Source: QHXQ01 sp045807745 (lineage in GTDB: Bacteria > Acidobacteriota > Blastocatellia > Pyrinomonadales > Pyrinomonadaceae). Taken from it: a DNA stretch of 64,000 nt. A program made the translations under genes and the position numbers. How positions within the stretch are numbered: the stretch's first letter is position 1; each line of letters opens with the position of its first letter. Below the pieces are notes generated by a model, which saw nothing but the letters and a program-made list of their open reading frames with translations, was not told the DNA's origin and did no database searches. Positions 17,405 through 25,045 of the stretch are shown here, piece by piece. The stretch covers positions 241,699-305,698 of the forward strand of contig JBJMGT010000037.1 of the NCBI GenBank assembly GCA_045807745.1, read 5' to 3'.

Positions 17405-18793
17405 ATGATGACGGTACGCGTGATCAAAAAACGGCAGGGCAGACGTGACCCGCAAGGTGCGCGTTCAGTCTCGCCCGCGCGCCGGGTGGCGTTCGCCGTC
17501 TTGGGCCGGGTGGAGGACGAGGGCGCGTTTGCGGCCCTTTTGTTGGCGCATGCGACCACAGACTTGCGCGTGGAAGATCGCGCGCTCTGTTATGAGCTTG
17601 TGTTGGGTACGTTGCGCTGGCAGTTGTGGCTGGATAGTTTGATCGCGCACTACGCGGGGCGGGTGGTGGTGGAGCTAGACGCGCCAGTGCGGCGTGCGTT
17701 GCGACTGGGTTTGTATCAGTTGCGTTTTCTGTCGCGCGTGCCGGCGTCGGCGGCGGTGAATGAGTCTGTGAATCTGGCGCACGCGGCGGGTCTGCGCGGC
17801 GCGGCCGGTTTTATCAACGCCGTTCTGCGCCGCGCGACGCGCGAGCCGGCATACGATCCGGCGGCGCACATCGCAAATGCGCTTGAGCGGCTGGCGGTCT
17901 CAACGTCGCATCCGGCGTGGCTGTTGGCGCGTTGGGTGAGTGCGTTCGGAGCAGATGAAGCGGCGGCGCTGGCGCGGGCGAATAATCAGCCGCCGCCGGT
18001 TGCGTTTCGCGTGCATGAGCGACTGGCGGAGAGTGCCGATGTAGTCGCGCGGCTGCGGGCGGCGGGTGTGGCAGCGCAAGCATCGGAGATCGCGCCGGGT
18101 GCTTGGCGCGTCGTGACGGGGCCGGGCGGGACGGCGTTGCGCGCACTCGTGCAGGATGGTCTCGTCTACACGCAGGATGAAGCGTCGCAGTTGGTCGCGC
18201 ACGTGTTGGGCGCGCGGGCGGGCGAGCGCATACTCGACGTGTGCGCCGCGCCGGGCAGTAAGACGACGCACGTCGCGGGGCTGGCGGAGGATCGTGCGTT
18301 GGTCGTCGCGGGCGATCTCTATGAGCACCGACTGCAAGTTGTGGTTGAGTCGGCCGTGCGGCAGAAGTTGACAAGCATTCGCATGGTCGCGCTCGATGCC
18401 GAACAACCGTTGCCGTTTACTGACGAGTCATTTGATCGCGTGCTGGTGGACGCGCCGTGCACTGGTACGGGCACGCTCCGCCACAATCCCGAAATTCGCT
18501 GGCGACTCAAACCTACGGACATCGATGACCTCGCGACGCGGCAACAGCGCATCCTCGCTAATGCGGCGCGGGCAGTGCGACCGGGCGGGCGGCTTGTTTA
18601 TTCGACCTGCTCGGTCGAGCCGGAGGAGAACGAAGGAGTCGTCAATGCGTTTCTCGCCGCCCAACCCGATTTCACCGCCATACCTGTTGCTGCGCCTGCA
18701 CAATTGTTGACCGCTACGGGCGCAGTGCGGACTTGGCCGCACAGGGACGGCGCGGACGGCTTCTTCGTCGCGGCGTTTGCGCGGCAAAGGTAA
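17405..18793 (+). CDS. rsmB: 16S rRNA (cytosine-967-C5)-methyltransferase
   Basis: 462 residues from the ATG at 17405 (M-M-T-V-R); an upstream start at 17378 would fall inside the repeat arm. The N-terminal NusB-like helical domain (about 20-150) is followed by a Rossmann methyltransferase. The SAM motif is DVCAAPGSKTTHVA. The two catalytic cysteines lie in VDAPCTGTGTLRHNPEIRW and VYSTCSVEPEENEGVV. It methylates C967 of 16S rRNA. fmt-rsmB adjacency is common. Confidence 0.95.
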   Translation: MMTVRVIKKRQGRRDPQGARSVSPARRVAFAVLGRVEDEGAFAALLLAHATTDLRVEDRALCYELVLGTLRWQLWLDSLIAHYAGRVVVELDAPVRRALRLGLYQLRFLSRVPASAAVNESVNLAHAAGLRGAAGFINAVLRRATREPAYDPAAHIANALERLAVSTSHPAWLLARWVSAFGADEAAALARANNQPPPVAFRVHERLAESADVVARLRAAGVAAQASEIAPGAWRVVTGPGGTALRALVQDGLVYTQDEASQLVAHVLGARAGERILDVCAAPGSKTTHVAGLAEDRALVVAGDLYEHRLQVVVESAVRQKLTSIRMVALDAEQPLPFTDESFDRVLVDAPCTGTGTLRHNPEIRWRLKPTDIDDLATRQQRILANAARAVRPGGRLVYSTCSVEPEENEGVVNAFLAAQPDFTAIPVAAPAQLLTATGAVRTWPHRDGADGFFVAAFARQR

Positions 18794-19175
18794 ATGGGCC
18801 AAAGCGCACCAGCAAAACTTTGAACATGGGTTCCCCACTCAACGCGAGTTGCTGTCCTAGTATGATCAGGTTCGACGGCTCATTTGGCTGAATGAATGAG
18901 CATTGACTCGTTCCCGGATTCGGCATATTGTTCTGTTGCTTACCAAGGTGTTAGGCTGGCCTGTTAGTTGTCTCACGCACTGTGGCTTAGACCTCAGTCC
19001 TTACCTCGCGAGGAGAAACCGTTATGCTACGCGGCCGTATTTATAATTAGCTCAAGCTATATCTCCAATGTGTCGGCAACCCTGTTTCTGTCACGGCAGG
19101 CAAGCTTCCATAGTGATGACACACCCGACTTGGAAGTGCTTACCCTTGGTTTCCATAATCTTCGGAAGGGATAAA
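18794..19175. other. 382-base non-coding gap before the TIR gene
   Basis: I see no gene. The GC content falls towards the right. TATAAT is present at 19042-19047 but without a convincing -35 at the right distance. GGAAGGG at about 19163 is the ribosome-binding site of the TIR gene. This gap is the left border of the accessory stretch 18.8-20.9 kb. Confidence 0.5.
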
Positions 19176-20018
19176 ATGATGCCCGAAGTGCTCACCTCTT
19201 ATGTTCCAATTGAGGTCTTTATTTCTTACTCACATAAAGATGGAAGACTGTATGATCGATTAGTGACGAATCTGGCTAGTTTGAAGCGAGAGGGTGTGAT
19301 CACAGATTGGCATGATCGCATGATTCCGCCAGGGAATGAATGGGCGAAGGACATTGATGAGCACCTCAACAAGGCGAAAATAATCCTGCTGCTTGTAAGC
19401 GCGGATTTTATAGCTTCGGACTACTGTTACGATGTTGAAGTGAAGCGGGCTATGGAGAGGCACGAGGCCGGAGAGGCCAGCGTGATTCCCGTCATCCTAC
19501 GCCCATGTCATTGGCAGGTAGCACTTTTCGCTAAACTGCAAGCCTTACCCGTTGGTGCGCGACCTGTAACAAAGTGGCCGAATCAGGCCGAAGCGTTTCT
19601 AAGTATTGTTAAAGGTATTCGTAAGGCAGTAAATGAAATAGACAAGCGGAAAGATATAACCCCAAACAACCAGATTAAGCTGAGCATTCAAATTTCTGTT
19701 CAAATTACTATCGTGCCCCCTAGATGGGCCGGCTCTGATGCGTTGGAGCGGATCGCCGGCACGGTCGGCGGCGTGCAGGCGCAGGAGTATAAGGTGGTCA
19801 TCTTCGCGCACACCGACAAGTGGTATGTACAGCCTTATATTGGCCTGTCTGACACGCCGATTAAAGATGACGGGACGTGGGAGAACAACACGCACCTCGG
19901 CTTCGAGTATGCGGCGCTACTGGTGAGAACTTCCTACAACCCGCCCGATACAACGGGGACGCTTCCCAACGTCGCTGGCTCTGTGTTGGCAATAACCAGA
20001 GTAGCCGCGCGACAATGA
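19176..20018 (+). CDS. TIR-domain protein with C-terminal beta-rich domain
   Basis: 280 residues from the ATG at 19176, chosen because GGAAGGG lies six bases upstream; longer starts have no such site. Residues 12-150 are a bacterial TIR domain: VFISYSHKDG at the start, the BB-loop-like RMIPPGNEW, then SADFIASDYCYDVEV, where E88 sits at the position of the catalytic Glu of TIR NADases. Bacterial TIR proteins of this kind often cleave NAD+ in anti-phage defence or signalling. The last 100 residues form a separate domain (YKVVIFAHTDKWYVQPYI, then YAALLV) that I do not recognise. The first two thirds are AT-rich, the last third is GC-rich with normal local codon use, and the change is near 19715, inside the gene. 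Confidence 0.85.
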   Translation: MMPEVLTSYVPIEVFISYSHKDGRLYDRLVTNLASLKREGVITDWHDRMIPPGNEWAKDIDEHLNKAKIILLLVSADFIASDYCYDVEVKRAMERHEAGEASVIPVILRPCHWQVALFAKLQALPVGARPVTKWPNQAEAFLSIVKGIRKAVNEIDKRKDITPNNQIKLSIQISVQITIVPPRWAGSDALERIAGTVGGVQAQEYKVVIFAHTDKWYVQPYIGLSDTPIKDDGTWENNTHLGFEYAALLVRTSYNPPDTTGTLPNVAGSVLAITRVAARQ

Positions 20019-20106
20019 AGCCGACCGCTAAGCGCGGCGGTGATACTCAAGCACAGCGCTATGCGCTTTGTGTGAAGCAATCATCATTCAGGGAAACGAG
20101 ATTAGG

Positions 20107-20931
20107 ATGAAGAAGACATTAGCTGTGGGCTTGGTGTTTATCGTCATAGCGGCAATTCTGAGTTGCCGTGGCGCAGTATCAAGCCCATCAGCCAGACCTC
20201 TGCATGATACGGCCCGGTCGGGGCCGAACTCTGATCCGGCGGGTACCTCCAGCCCCCGCCCGGCGGTGAGGACATTGCAATTCTCCGGCTATGACTGGAT
20301 TGTGAAAGCCAGTGACCGGCGCGTCGGGCCGGGGCCTAATTATTTCTCCGACAGTAGCGACAACGTCTGGATTGATGCGCAGGGGCAATTACATTTGCGC
20401 CTGACCCAGCGCGACGGCCGCTGGTCTTGTGCTGAAGTAGTCTCAGTGCGGAGCTTTGGTTATGGCACCTATCGTTTCTATCTCAATACGCCGGTGGACA
20501 ATTTAGACCCGCAGGTCATACTGGGTATGTTTACATGGGACGACGATCCGGCGTACAGCCATCGCGAGATTGATATTGAAGTTTCGCGCTGGGGGCAGGC
20601 AAACAACCAGAACGGGCAGTTCGTTGTACAGCCTTATATTCATCCGCAGAACATCGTGCGCTTCCAGCTTCCCCCAGATTTACAGTCGTCCGCGCATTTT
20701 TTTACATGGAAGCCGGACAACGTCTTTTGTCAGAGTCTAAAAGGTCTCTCCACAACCCCGCCTACACCAAGTCTTGTTATCCAGCAACACCTCTTCACAC
20801 AAGATATTCCCCGCGCTGGTGGTGAGAACGCACGCATCAATCTCTGGCTAATGGCTGGCCGTCCGCCCACGGATGGCAAAGAAACCGAAATCATTATCAG
20901 TAAGTTCGAGTTTGTAGAGCTGTCAAACTGA
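20107..20931 (+). CDS. GH16-like (concanavalin-type) lipoprotein
   Basis: 274 residues from the ATG at 20107, with AGG close before it. The hydrophobic leader ends in AAILSC, so it is probably a lipoprotein with Cys-19 lipidated. The body resembles the glycoside hydrolase family 16 / lectin fold: NVWIDAQGQLHLRL, SFGYGTYRFYLNTPV, then HREIDIEVSRWG, where the E-x-D-x-E pattern of GH16 catalytic acids appears as EIDIE. It may cut or bind a beta-glucan-type polysaccharide outside the cell. The substrate is unknown. It follows the TIR gene by 88 bases and may be cotranscribed. Confidence 0.7.
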   Translation: MKKTLAVGLVFIVIAAILSCRGAVSSPSARPLHDTARSGPNSDPAGTSSPRPAVRTLQFSGYDWIVKASDRRVGPGPNYFSDSSDNVWIDAQGQLHLRLTQRDGRWSCAEVVSVRSFGYGTYRFYLNTPVDNLDPQVILGMFTWDDDPAYSHREIDIEVSRWGQANNQNGQFVVQPYIHPQNIVRFQLPPDLQSSAHFFTWKPDNVFCQSLKGLSTTPPTPSLVIQQHLFTQDIPRAGGENARINLWLMAGRPPTDGKETEIIISKFEFVELSN

Positions 20932-20964
20932 AGTTGGTTGGCGCACTCTGAGTGGATAAGCCAC

Positions 20965-20994
20965 TTGCGGCGCGTCTCGCACGGGTGCTAGACT
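20965..20994 (+). promoter_or_regulatory. possible promoter of the PASTA gene
   Basis: TTGCGG, 18 bases, TAGACT. The same TAGACT -10 form appears at 27333-27338 before another gene. It is about 60 bases before the start codon. Confidence 0.4.
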
Positions 20995-21054
20995 CTCGCC
21001 CTTGAAAATGCGCTCCCCCGACGCGCCCTTGGTAATAGAGGCAACGAGACAAGC

Positions 21055-21879
21055 GTGGTACAGGCACAGCGGACGTTCCCGACCTTCATCAACAGGATCG
21101 GCATCCTACTCGGCATCGCTGTCGCCTTTGCTGCGGGCCTCGCCGGCACTATCTATCTCTCCCTGCGTAGCCCCGAAGTGAAAGTGCCCGAAGTCGTCGG
21201 CAAGAATTACATGGAGGCCGAGTCGGCGCTTGAACATGCGGGGTTGAAGGTGCGCAAGCGCGCTACGCGTTACAGCGCCGACGCCAAACCCGATACTGTG
21301 CTAGACCAGACGCCGCACGGCGGCGAGGTCGTGAAGGAAGGACAGACGATTGCCGTCGTCGTCAGTCGCACCGAGCAGAAAGAGGGCGAAAGCTCCGTCA
21401 GTCTCGCGTCGAAGGAAGAGAAAAAGACGGGGTCGGGCGCGACCAACGAGAACGGAAACGAAAACGCGAACGCCGGCGCGACGAACGCCAACAACACGAA
21501 CAAGCCGAAGCGCAACAAGAACACAAACAAGAACGCCAACGCGAACCAGAACGGCAACACGAACGCGAACGGCAACACCAACGCCGTCGCCAACTCGAAT
21601 CTCGACAACCGGCGGATACTCAACCAGAACGACACTGAACCGGGCGCGGGCAACAGCAACGCGCGCGCGCGCCCGAACGTGAACGCCAACGCGAAGCCAA
21701 ATGCCAATGCTCCGCGCGACGGAAACGCGAACGCGCCCACGAATCGGAACGCTAATGCCAACGCAAACCGGGCCGGTAATCGCAATACGAACAGCCGGAA
21801 CACAAACGCGGGCGGTGCACGCAACGCGAACACACGCCCGGCCGGCGGCAACGCGAACCGGCGTCCGCCCGACAATTGA
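21055..21879 (+). CDS. membrane-anchored single-PASTA protein with Asn/Ala-rich tail
   Basis: 274 residues, GTG start with GAGG about 12 bases before. A membrane helix (about 16-36) is followed by one PASTA domain (about 43-105: VKVPEVVGKNYMEAESALEH, then DTVLDQTPHGGEVVKEGQTI). PASTA domains bind peptidoglycan or muropeptides and usually occur in Ser/Thr kinases and penicillin-binding proteins; no kinase is attached or adjacent. From about residue 135 the protein is almost only Asn, Ala, Thr, Gly and Arg in NANANTN-like order. The rest of the protein is ordinary. The tail is probably disordered and exposed in the periplasm. rpe starts 25 bases after the stop. Confidence 0.8.
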   Translation: MVQAQRTFPTFINRIGILLGIAVAFAAGLAGTIYLSLRSPEVKVPEVVGKNYMEAESALEHAGLKVRKRATRYSADAKPDTVLDQTPHGGEVVKEGQTIAVVVSRTEQKEGESSVSLASKEEKKTGSGATNENGNENANAGATNANNTNKPKRNKNTNKNANANQNGNTNANGNTNAVANSNLDNRRILNQNDTEPGAGNSNARARPNVNANAKPNANAPRDGNANAPTNRNANANANRAGNRNTNSRNTNAGGARNANTRPAGGNANRRPPDN

Positions 21880-21904
21880 CTCAGTGCCCGCAGGAGATTA
21901 AGTC

Positions 21905-22591
21905 ATGGTCGAAATCGCCCCCTCGATTTTATCGGCTGATTTTGCGCGGCTCGGCGAGGATATCGCCGCGGCCGAGCGCGGCGGCGCAACCGTTGTTCAT
22001 TGCGACGTGATGGACGGGCATTTCGTGCCGAATCTGACCATCGGTTTGCCGGTAGTAAAATCCTTGAGCCGCGCAACCCGTCTCCCCCTAGACACGCATC
22101 TAATGATTTCTGAGCCGGGGCGTTACGCCGAGCAGTTCGTGGACGCGGGGGCGTCGATGGTCTCTGTCCACGTCGAAATCGACGCGCATCTAAACCGGAC
22201 ATTGATGGCGATTAAAAACAAAGGCGCGAAGGCCGGTATAGCCATCAACCCGGCGACGCCGCTCAGCACGCTGGAAGAGGCGCTGCCGGTCGCCGATTAC
22301 ATTTTGATTATGTCCGTCAATCCCGGCTTTGGCGGGCAGAAGTTCATCCCGACCATACTCGACAAGGTGCGTCGCCTGCGGCGCATGATTGAGGAGCGCG
22401 GCTTGAGCGTGCGCATAGAGATCGACGGCGGGATCGACCGCACCAACATCGGCGAGATTACAGCCGCCGGGGCAGAAATAATCGTCGCCGGCACGGCCGT
22501 CTTTGGCGTCGGCGATGCCGCGCGAGGGGTGCGCGACCTGCTCGATGCGGCCACACCAAAAGCAATGAGTCATGAGTCTAGAGAGTCTTGA
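21905..22591 (+). CDS. rpe: ribulose-phosphate 3-epimerase
   Basis: 228 residues, good AGGAGAT site before the ATG. It interconverts ribulose-5-phosphate and xylulose-5-phosphate. Motifs present are APSILSADFARLGED, HCDVMDGHFVPNLTIG with metal ligands, HLMI, MSVNPGFGGQKFIP and the C-terminal IEIDGGI and VAGTAVFG. The last residues (SHESRES) are coded by the left arm of the following repeat hairpin, so the true C-terminus has been replaced or extended by the repeat and the stop codon lies in the arm. This should not harm the barrel. Confidence 0.96.
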   Translation: MVEIAPSILSADFARLGEDIAAAERGGATVVHCDVMDGHFVPNLTIGLPVVKSLSRATRLPLDTHLMISEPGRYAEQFVDAGASMVSVHVEIDAHLNRTLMAIKNKGAKAGIAINPATPLSTLEEALPVADYILIMSVNPGFGGQKFIPTILDKVRRLRRMIEERGLSVRIEIDGGIDRTNIGEITAAGAEIIVAGTAVFGVGDAARGVRDLLDAATPKAMSHESRES

Positions 22592-22652
22592 GAGTCTGGA
22601 GAGTCGAAACACGGATTGACTCTCTAGACCCTCTGGACTCTCCAGACTCATG
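22571..22652. repeat. tandem-repeat hairpin rpe/TPR gene, unit about agagtctgg
   Basis: The left arm, 22571-22605, begins catgagtctagagagtcttg; the right arm, 22618-22652, ends ctctccagactcatg. The match is imperfect but almost full length. It overlaps the last seven codons and stop of rpe. It is the same unit family as 4845-4940, about 17.7 kb away. Confidence 0.88.
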
Positions 22653-22681
22653 ACTGCTGATTTAAGTTCGGAGGTTAATAC

Positions 22682-24322
22682 ATGCGTTTTCGTAGTGCTT
22701 TGTTTGTCGCCGCGCTGTGCGCAGTTCTGGGTGTTGGGCTGCTGTCGTGCGTGCCGGTGCGGGCGCAAGGGGCGGGCAGCACGCAGAGTGGTGCGACTGC
22801 CTATCAGCGCCTTGAGGTCGCGCGCCAGCGGCTCGACGCGATGCGCCGCTCGCTGAGCACCGCGCTCGCCAACATGGGCAGCGACGGCAAGGAGCAAAAA
22901 GATAAGAAGGACAAACAGGCGACCGCCACCACTGCCGCCAACGATGCGGCCACGCGCCTGCGTGGGTTGGACAAAGAGGTCGGCTCGCTCCTGTCCGAAG
23001 TGGCCGAGTTGCGCGGCAAGGTGGATCGCTCCGAGCGTTACGACCCGACTGCGGTCGATAAGATCGAGAGCGCCTTGAGCGATCTGAATGACCGCGTGGA
23101 GGCGGCGCTTAGAGAGACGGCGAGCACGCGGCGCGGCGGCCCAACCATCGCCAAAAAGTCGAACAATAAGAAGAAGGGCAGTCTCTTCGGCCGGCTCTTG
23201 GGGCGCGGCGGCGGCGACAGCGAGATCGACGAGTTGACCGGCACGGTCGCACCGGGCCGCGACCGCGAGTTGTTCGCCGCCGGCTCAAAGCACGCGCGCA
23301 AGGGCGACTACGAGGGCGCGCGCCTGCTCTTTAGCGTCATCATCAATACCTATCCGGAGTCGCAGTTCCTGCCTTACGCCAAGCTGGCTATCGCCGACAC
23401 GTTCTATCTGGAAGGCACGACGAGCGCGCTGATACAGGGCGGCGCAGCCTATCAGGACTGGCTGACCTACTTCCCGACCGACCCACTCGCCGAGCGCGCG
23501 ATGCTGAAGATCGCCGAAGTCGAAATGCGACAGATGGGCTTGCCTGACCGCTCCATCGACCACGCACATAAAGCGGAGCAGCGTTTGAAGGCCGCCATGC
23601 AACAGTTCCCGCAGACCTCTCTGCGCCCGGAATTTGAGTTGCGCTTGCGCGAGGTGCAAGAGAATCTGGCCGACCATAGTTTCAATGTCGGCAGATTCTA
23701 TGAGGATCGCTTCAACCGGCAGCTCGCGAATAATCTGAAGGGTGCGCAGTCACGCTATCGCGAGGTGTATGAAAAATATCCTAACTACTCAGGCATGGCC
23801 GAAGTGCTCTTCCGGCTTGGCGTGTCCTACGTGCAGGAGGAAGAGCCGGACGAAGCCGCGAAGTATTTCCAACTACTCGTCCGCAGACATCCGAGCAGCG
23901 TCTGGGCCGAGAAGGCCAAGGAGCAGTTGCAAGCTATCGGCGCGCCGATCCCTGAGCCGGACAAGGATGCCGTCAAAGATGAGCCGGTGAAGCCGGGTCT
24001 GATGGACAAATTCGGCAGAGAAGTGCTGGGCAACGCTAACGTAACGGTGGACAAAGACGGCGTGCTCATCAGTCATGACAGTAAAGAGACGGCCGATCTG
24101 ATCGAGCAGGTGCTCGCCAACAACGGGGCGTTGCCGACCAACGCGTTGACCGGGCCGACGCCGTCGCCGCGCCTCAATCTCAAACCGCGCCCAGCGCCTG
24201 TCGAGACGCCCGCGCAGCCGAAGACCAACGGGGACGGTCTGAAAGTGCAACCGACGAAGCCGGGCGCGCCCGCCACCGGCAGCGACCCGACCAAACCCTC
24301 TGCGCCGCCGCCGGGCAGATAG
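22682..24322 (+). CDS. outer-membrane assembly lipoprotein-like TPR protein (BamD/YfiO-like)
   Basis: 546 residues, GGAGG eight bases before the ATG. The N-terminal signal region is ALFVAALCAVLGVGLLSC, in which the Cys could be a lipid attachment site. A helical, charged region (about 35-150) and a GGG linker precede tetratricopeptide-like repeats of BamD/YfiO type (about 200-420; ARKGDYEGARLLFSVIINTY, YPNYSGMAEVLFRLG, EEEPDEAAKYFQLLVRR). A Pro-rich tail closes it. The BamD-like part suggests a role in outer-membrane protein assembly, but the protein is about twice the length of BamD. The identification as true BamD is uncertain. A strong terminator follows. Confidence 0.75.
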   Translation: MRFRSALFVAALCAVLGVGLLSCVPVRAQGAGSTQSGATAYQRLEVARQRLDAMRRSLSTALANMGSDGKEQKDKKDKQATATTAANDAATRLRGLDKEVGSLLSEVAELRGKVDRSERYDPTAVDKIESALSDLNDRVEAALRETASTRRGGPTIAKKSNNKKKGSLFGRLLGRGGGDSEIDELTGTVAPGRDRELFAAGSKHARKGDYEGARLLFSVIINTYPESQFLPYAKLAIADTFYLEGTTSALIQGGAAYQDWLTYFPTDPLAERAMLKIAEVEMRQMGLPDRSIDHAHKAEQRLKAAMQQFPQTSLRPEFELRLREVQENLADHSFNVGRFYEDRFNRQLANNLKGAQSRYREVYEKYPNYSGMAEVLFRLGVSYVQEEEPDEAAKYFQLLVRRHPSSVWAEKAKEQLQAIGAPIPEPDKDAVKDEPVKPGLMDKFGREVLGNANVTVDKDGVLISHDSKETADLIEQVLANNGALPTNALTGPTPSPRLNLKPRPAPVETPAQPKTNGDGLKVQPTKPGAPATGSDPTKPSAPPPGR

Positions 24323-24356
24323 TTTAAGGCCGCGTTGGGTTGAATTTTTTTGCAGC

Positions 24357-24389
24357 AGAGGACTCGAATAAACGAGTCCTCTTTTTCTT
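24357..24389 (+). terminator. rho-independent terminator after the BamD-like gene
   Basis: A perfect 10-bp stem (agaggactcg with cgagtcctct), loop aataaa, followed by tttt-c-ttt. Confidence 0.92.
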
Positions 24390-24455
24390 TGCGGCTTCTG
24401 CCGCAAAAACACAGGAGTAAGACATTCATCTCGCATCCTTCATCCCGGCTCTTGT

Positions 24456-24484
24456 TTGCCCGCGTTACCTTCGGGTGTTAGAAT
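24456..24484 (+). promoter_or_regulatory. possible sigma70-type promoter
   Basis: TTGCCC, 17 bases, TAGAAT, then a T-run. It lies just after the terminator and 45 bases before the start of the membrane protein gene. Confidence 0.5.
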
Positions 24485-24529
24485 TTTTTTGCAATCGTTT
24501 CGGCGTATTTTGTCTGGAGGTGAGACCAG

Positions 24530-25045
24530 TTGGCAGAGGTCATCGAGGGTGAGTTAACGCGTCGGCATCGCAGTGCAGTGCTGTCGATCATGGTGATGTT
24601 CGCGCTGACCGCGCTCCTCGTTGTCCTCGCCTATACGGATGTGTTGCCGCGCCTCCCAGCCGGTCTCTACCAGCCCGTCGTTTATGGCGCGCTCTGGATC
24701 GTCATCCTCTTTTTCGGTCTCGGCGCGATTGCCGTCAGGCGCGCGCGTTTCGCGCCTGTGCGCCTTGAAGCGGTCGCAGCTTTGCGCGGCCCGTCGGGCC
24801 TCTTGGCCACTTTGCAGCGCACGACCACGCTCGTCGCATTGCTCGGCGGCGCAATCGCGCTGTTGGGCTACGCGCTGACGCTCCTGACCTACGACACGTC
24901 GAACATGCGCAACGCGGCGGTCATCGCCATCGCTGTGCTCGTCTATTGTTATCCCCGCCGCTCCGCGTGGCAGCGCGTCGTCCAAGCCACACAACAACCG
25001 GGCGGTCTAACCGACGCTGCGCCCGCGAAAGGAACATCCGCGTGA
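24530..25045 (+). CDS. four-helix membrane protein of unknown function
   Basis: 171 residues, TTG start supported by CTGGAGGTGA eight bases upstream. Four predicted membrane helices (about 18-38, 48-66, 95-118 and 122-140), with basic residues between helices 2 and 3. I do not recognise a family. The stop overlaps the GTG of the next gene (GTGA), so the pair is translationally coupled. Confidence 0.75.
   Translation: MAEVIEGELTRRHRSAVLSIMVMFALTALLVVLAYTDVLPRLPAGLYQPVVYGALWIVILFFGLGAIAVRRARFAPVRLEAVAALRGPSGLLATLQRTTTLVALLGGAIALLGYALTLLTYDTSNMRNAAVIAIAVLVYCYPRRSAWQRVVQATQQPGGLTDAAPAKGTSA

Noticed and set aside
20107..20931. GH16-like lipoprotein as a defence partner of the TIR protein
   Set aside because: The order and strand agree, but the lipoprotein looks extracytoplasmic and nothing links it to NAD signalling; kept only as a neighbour.
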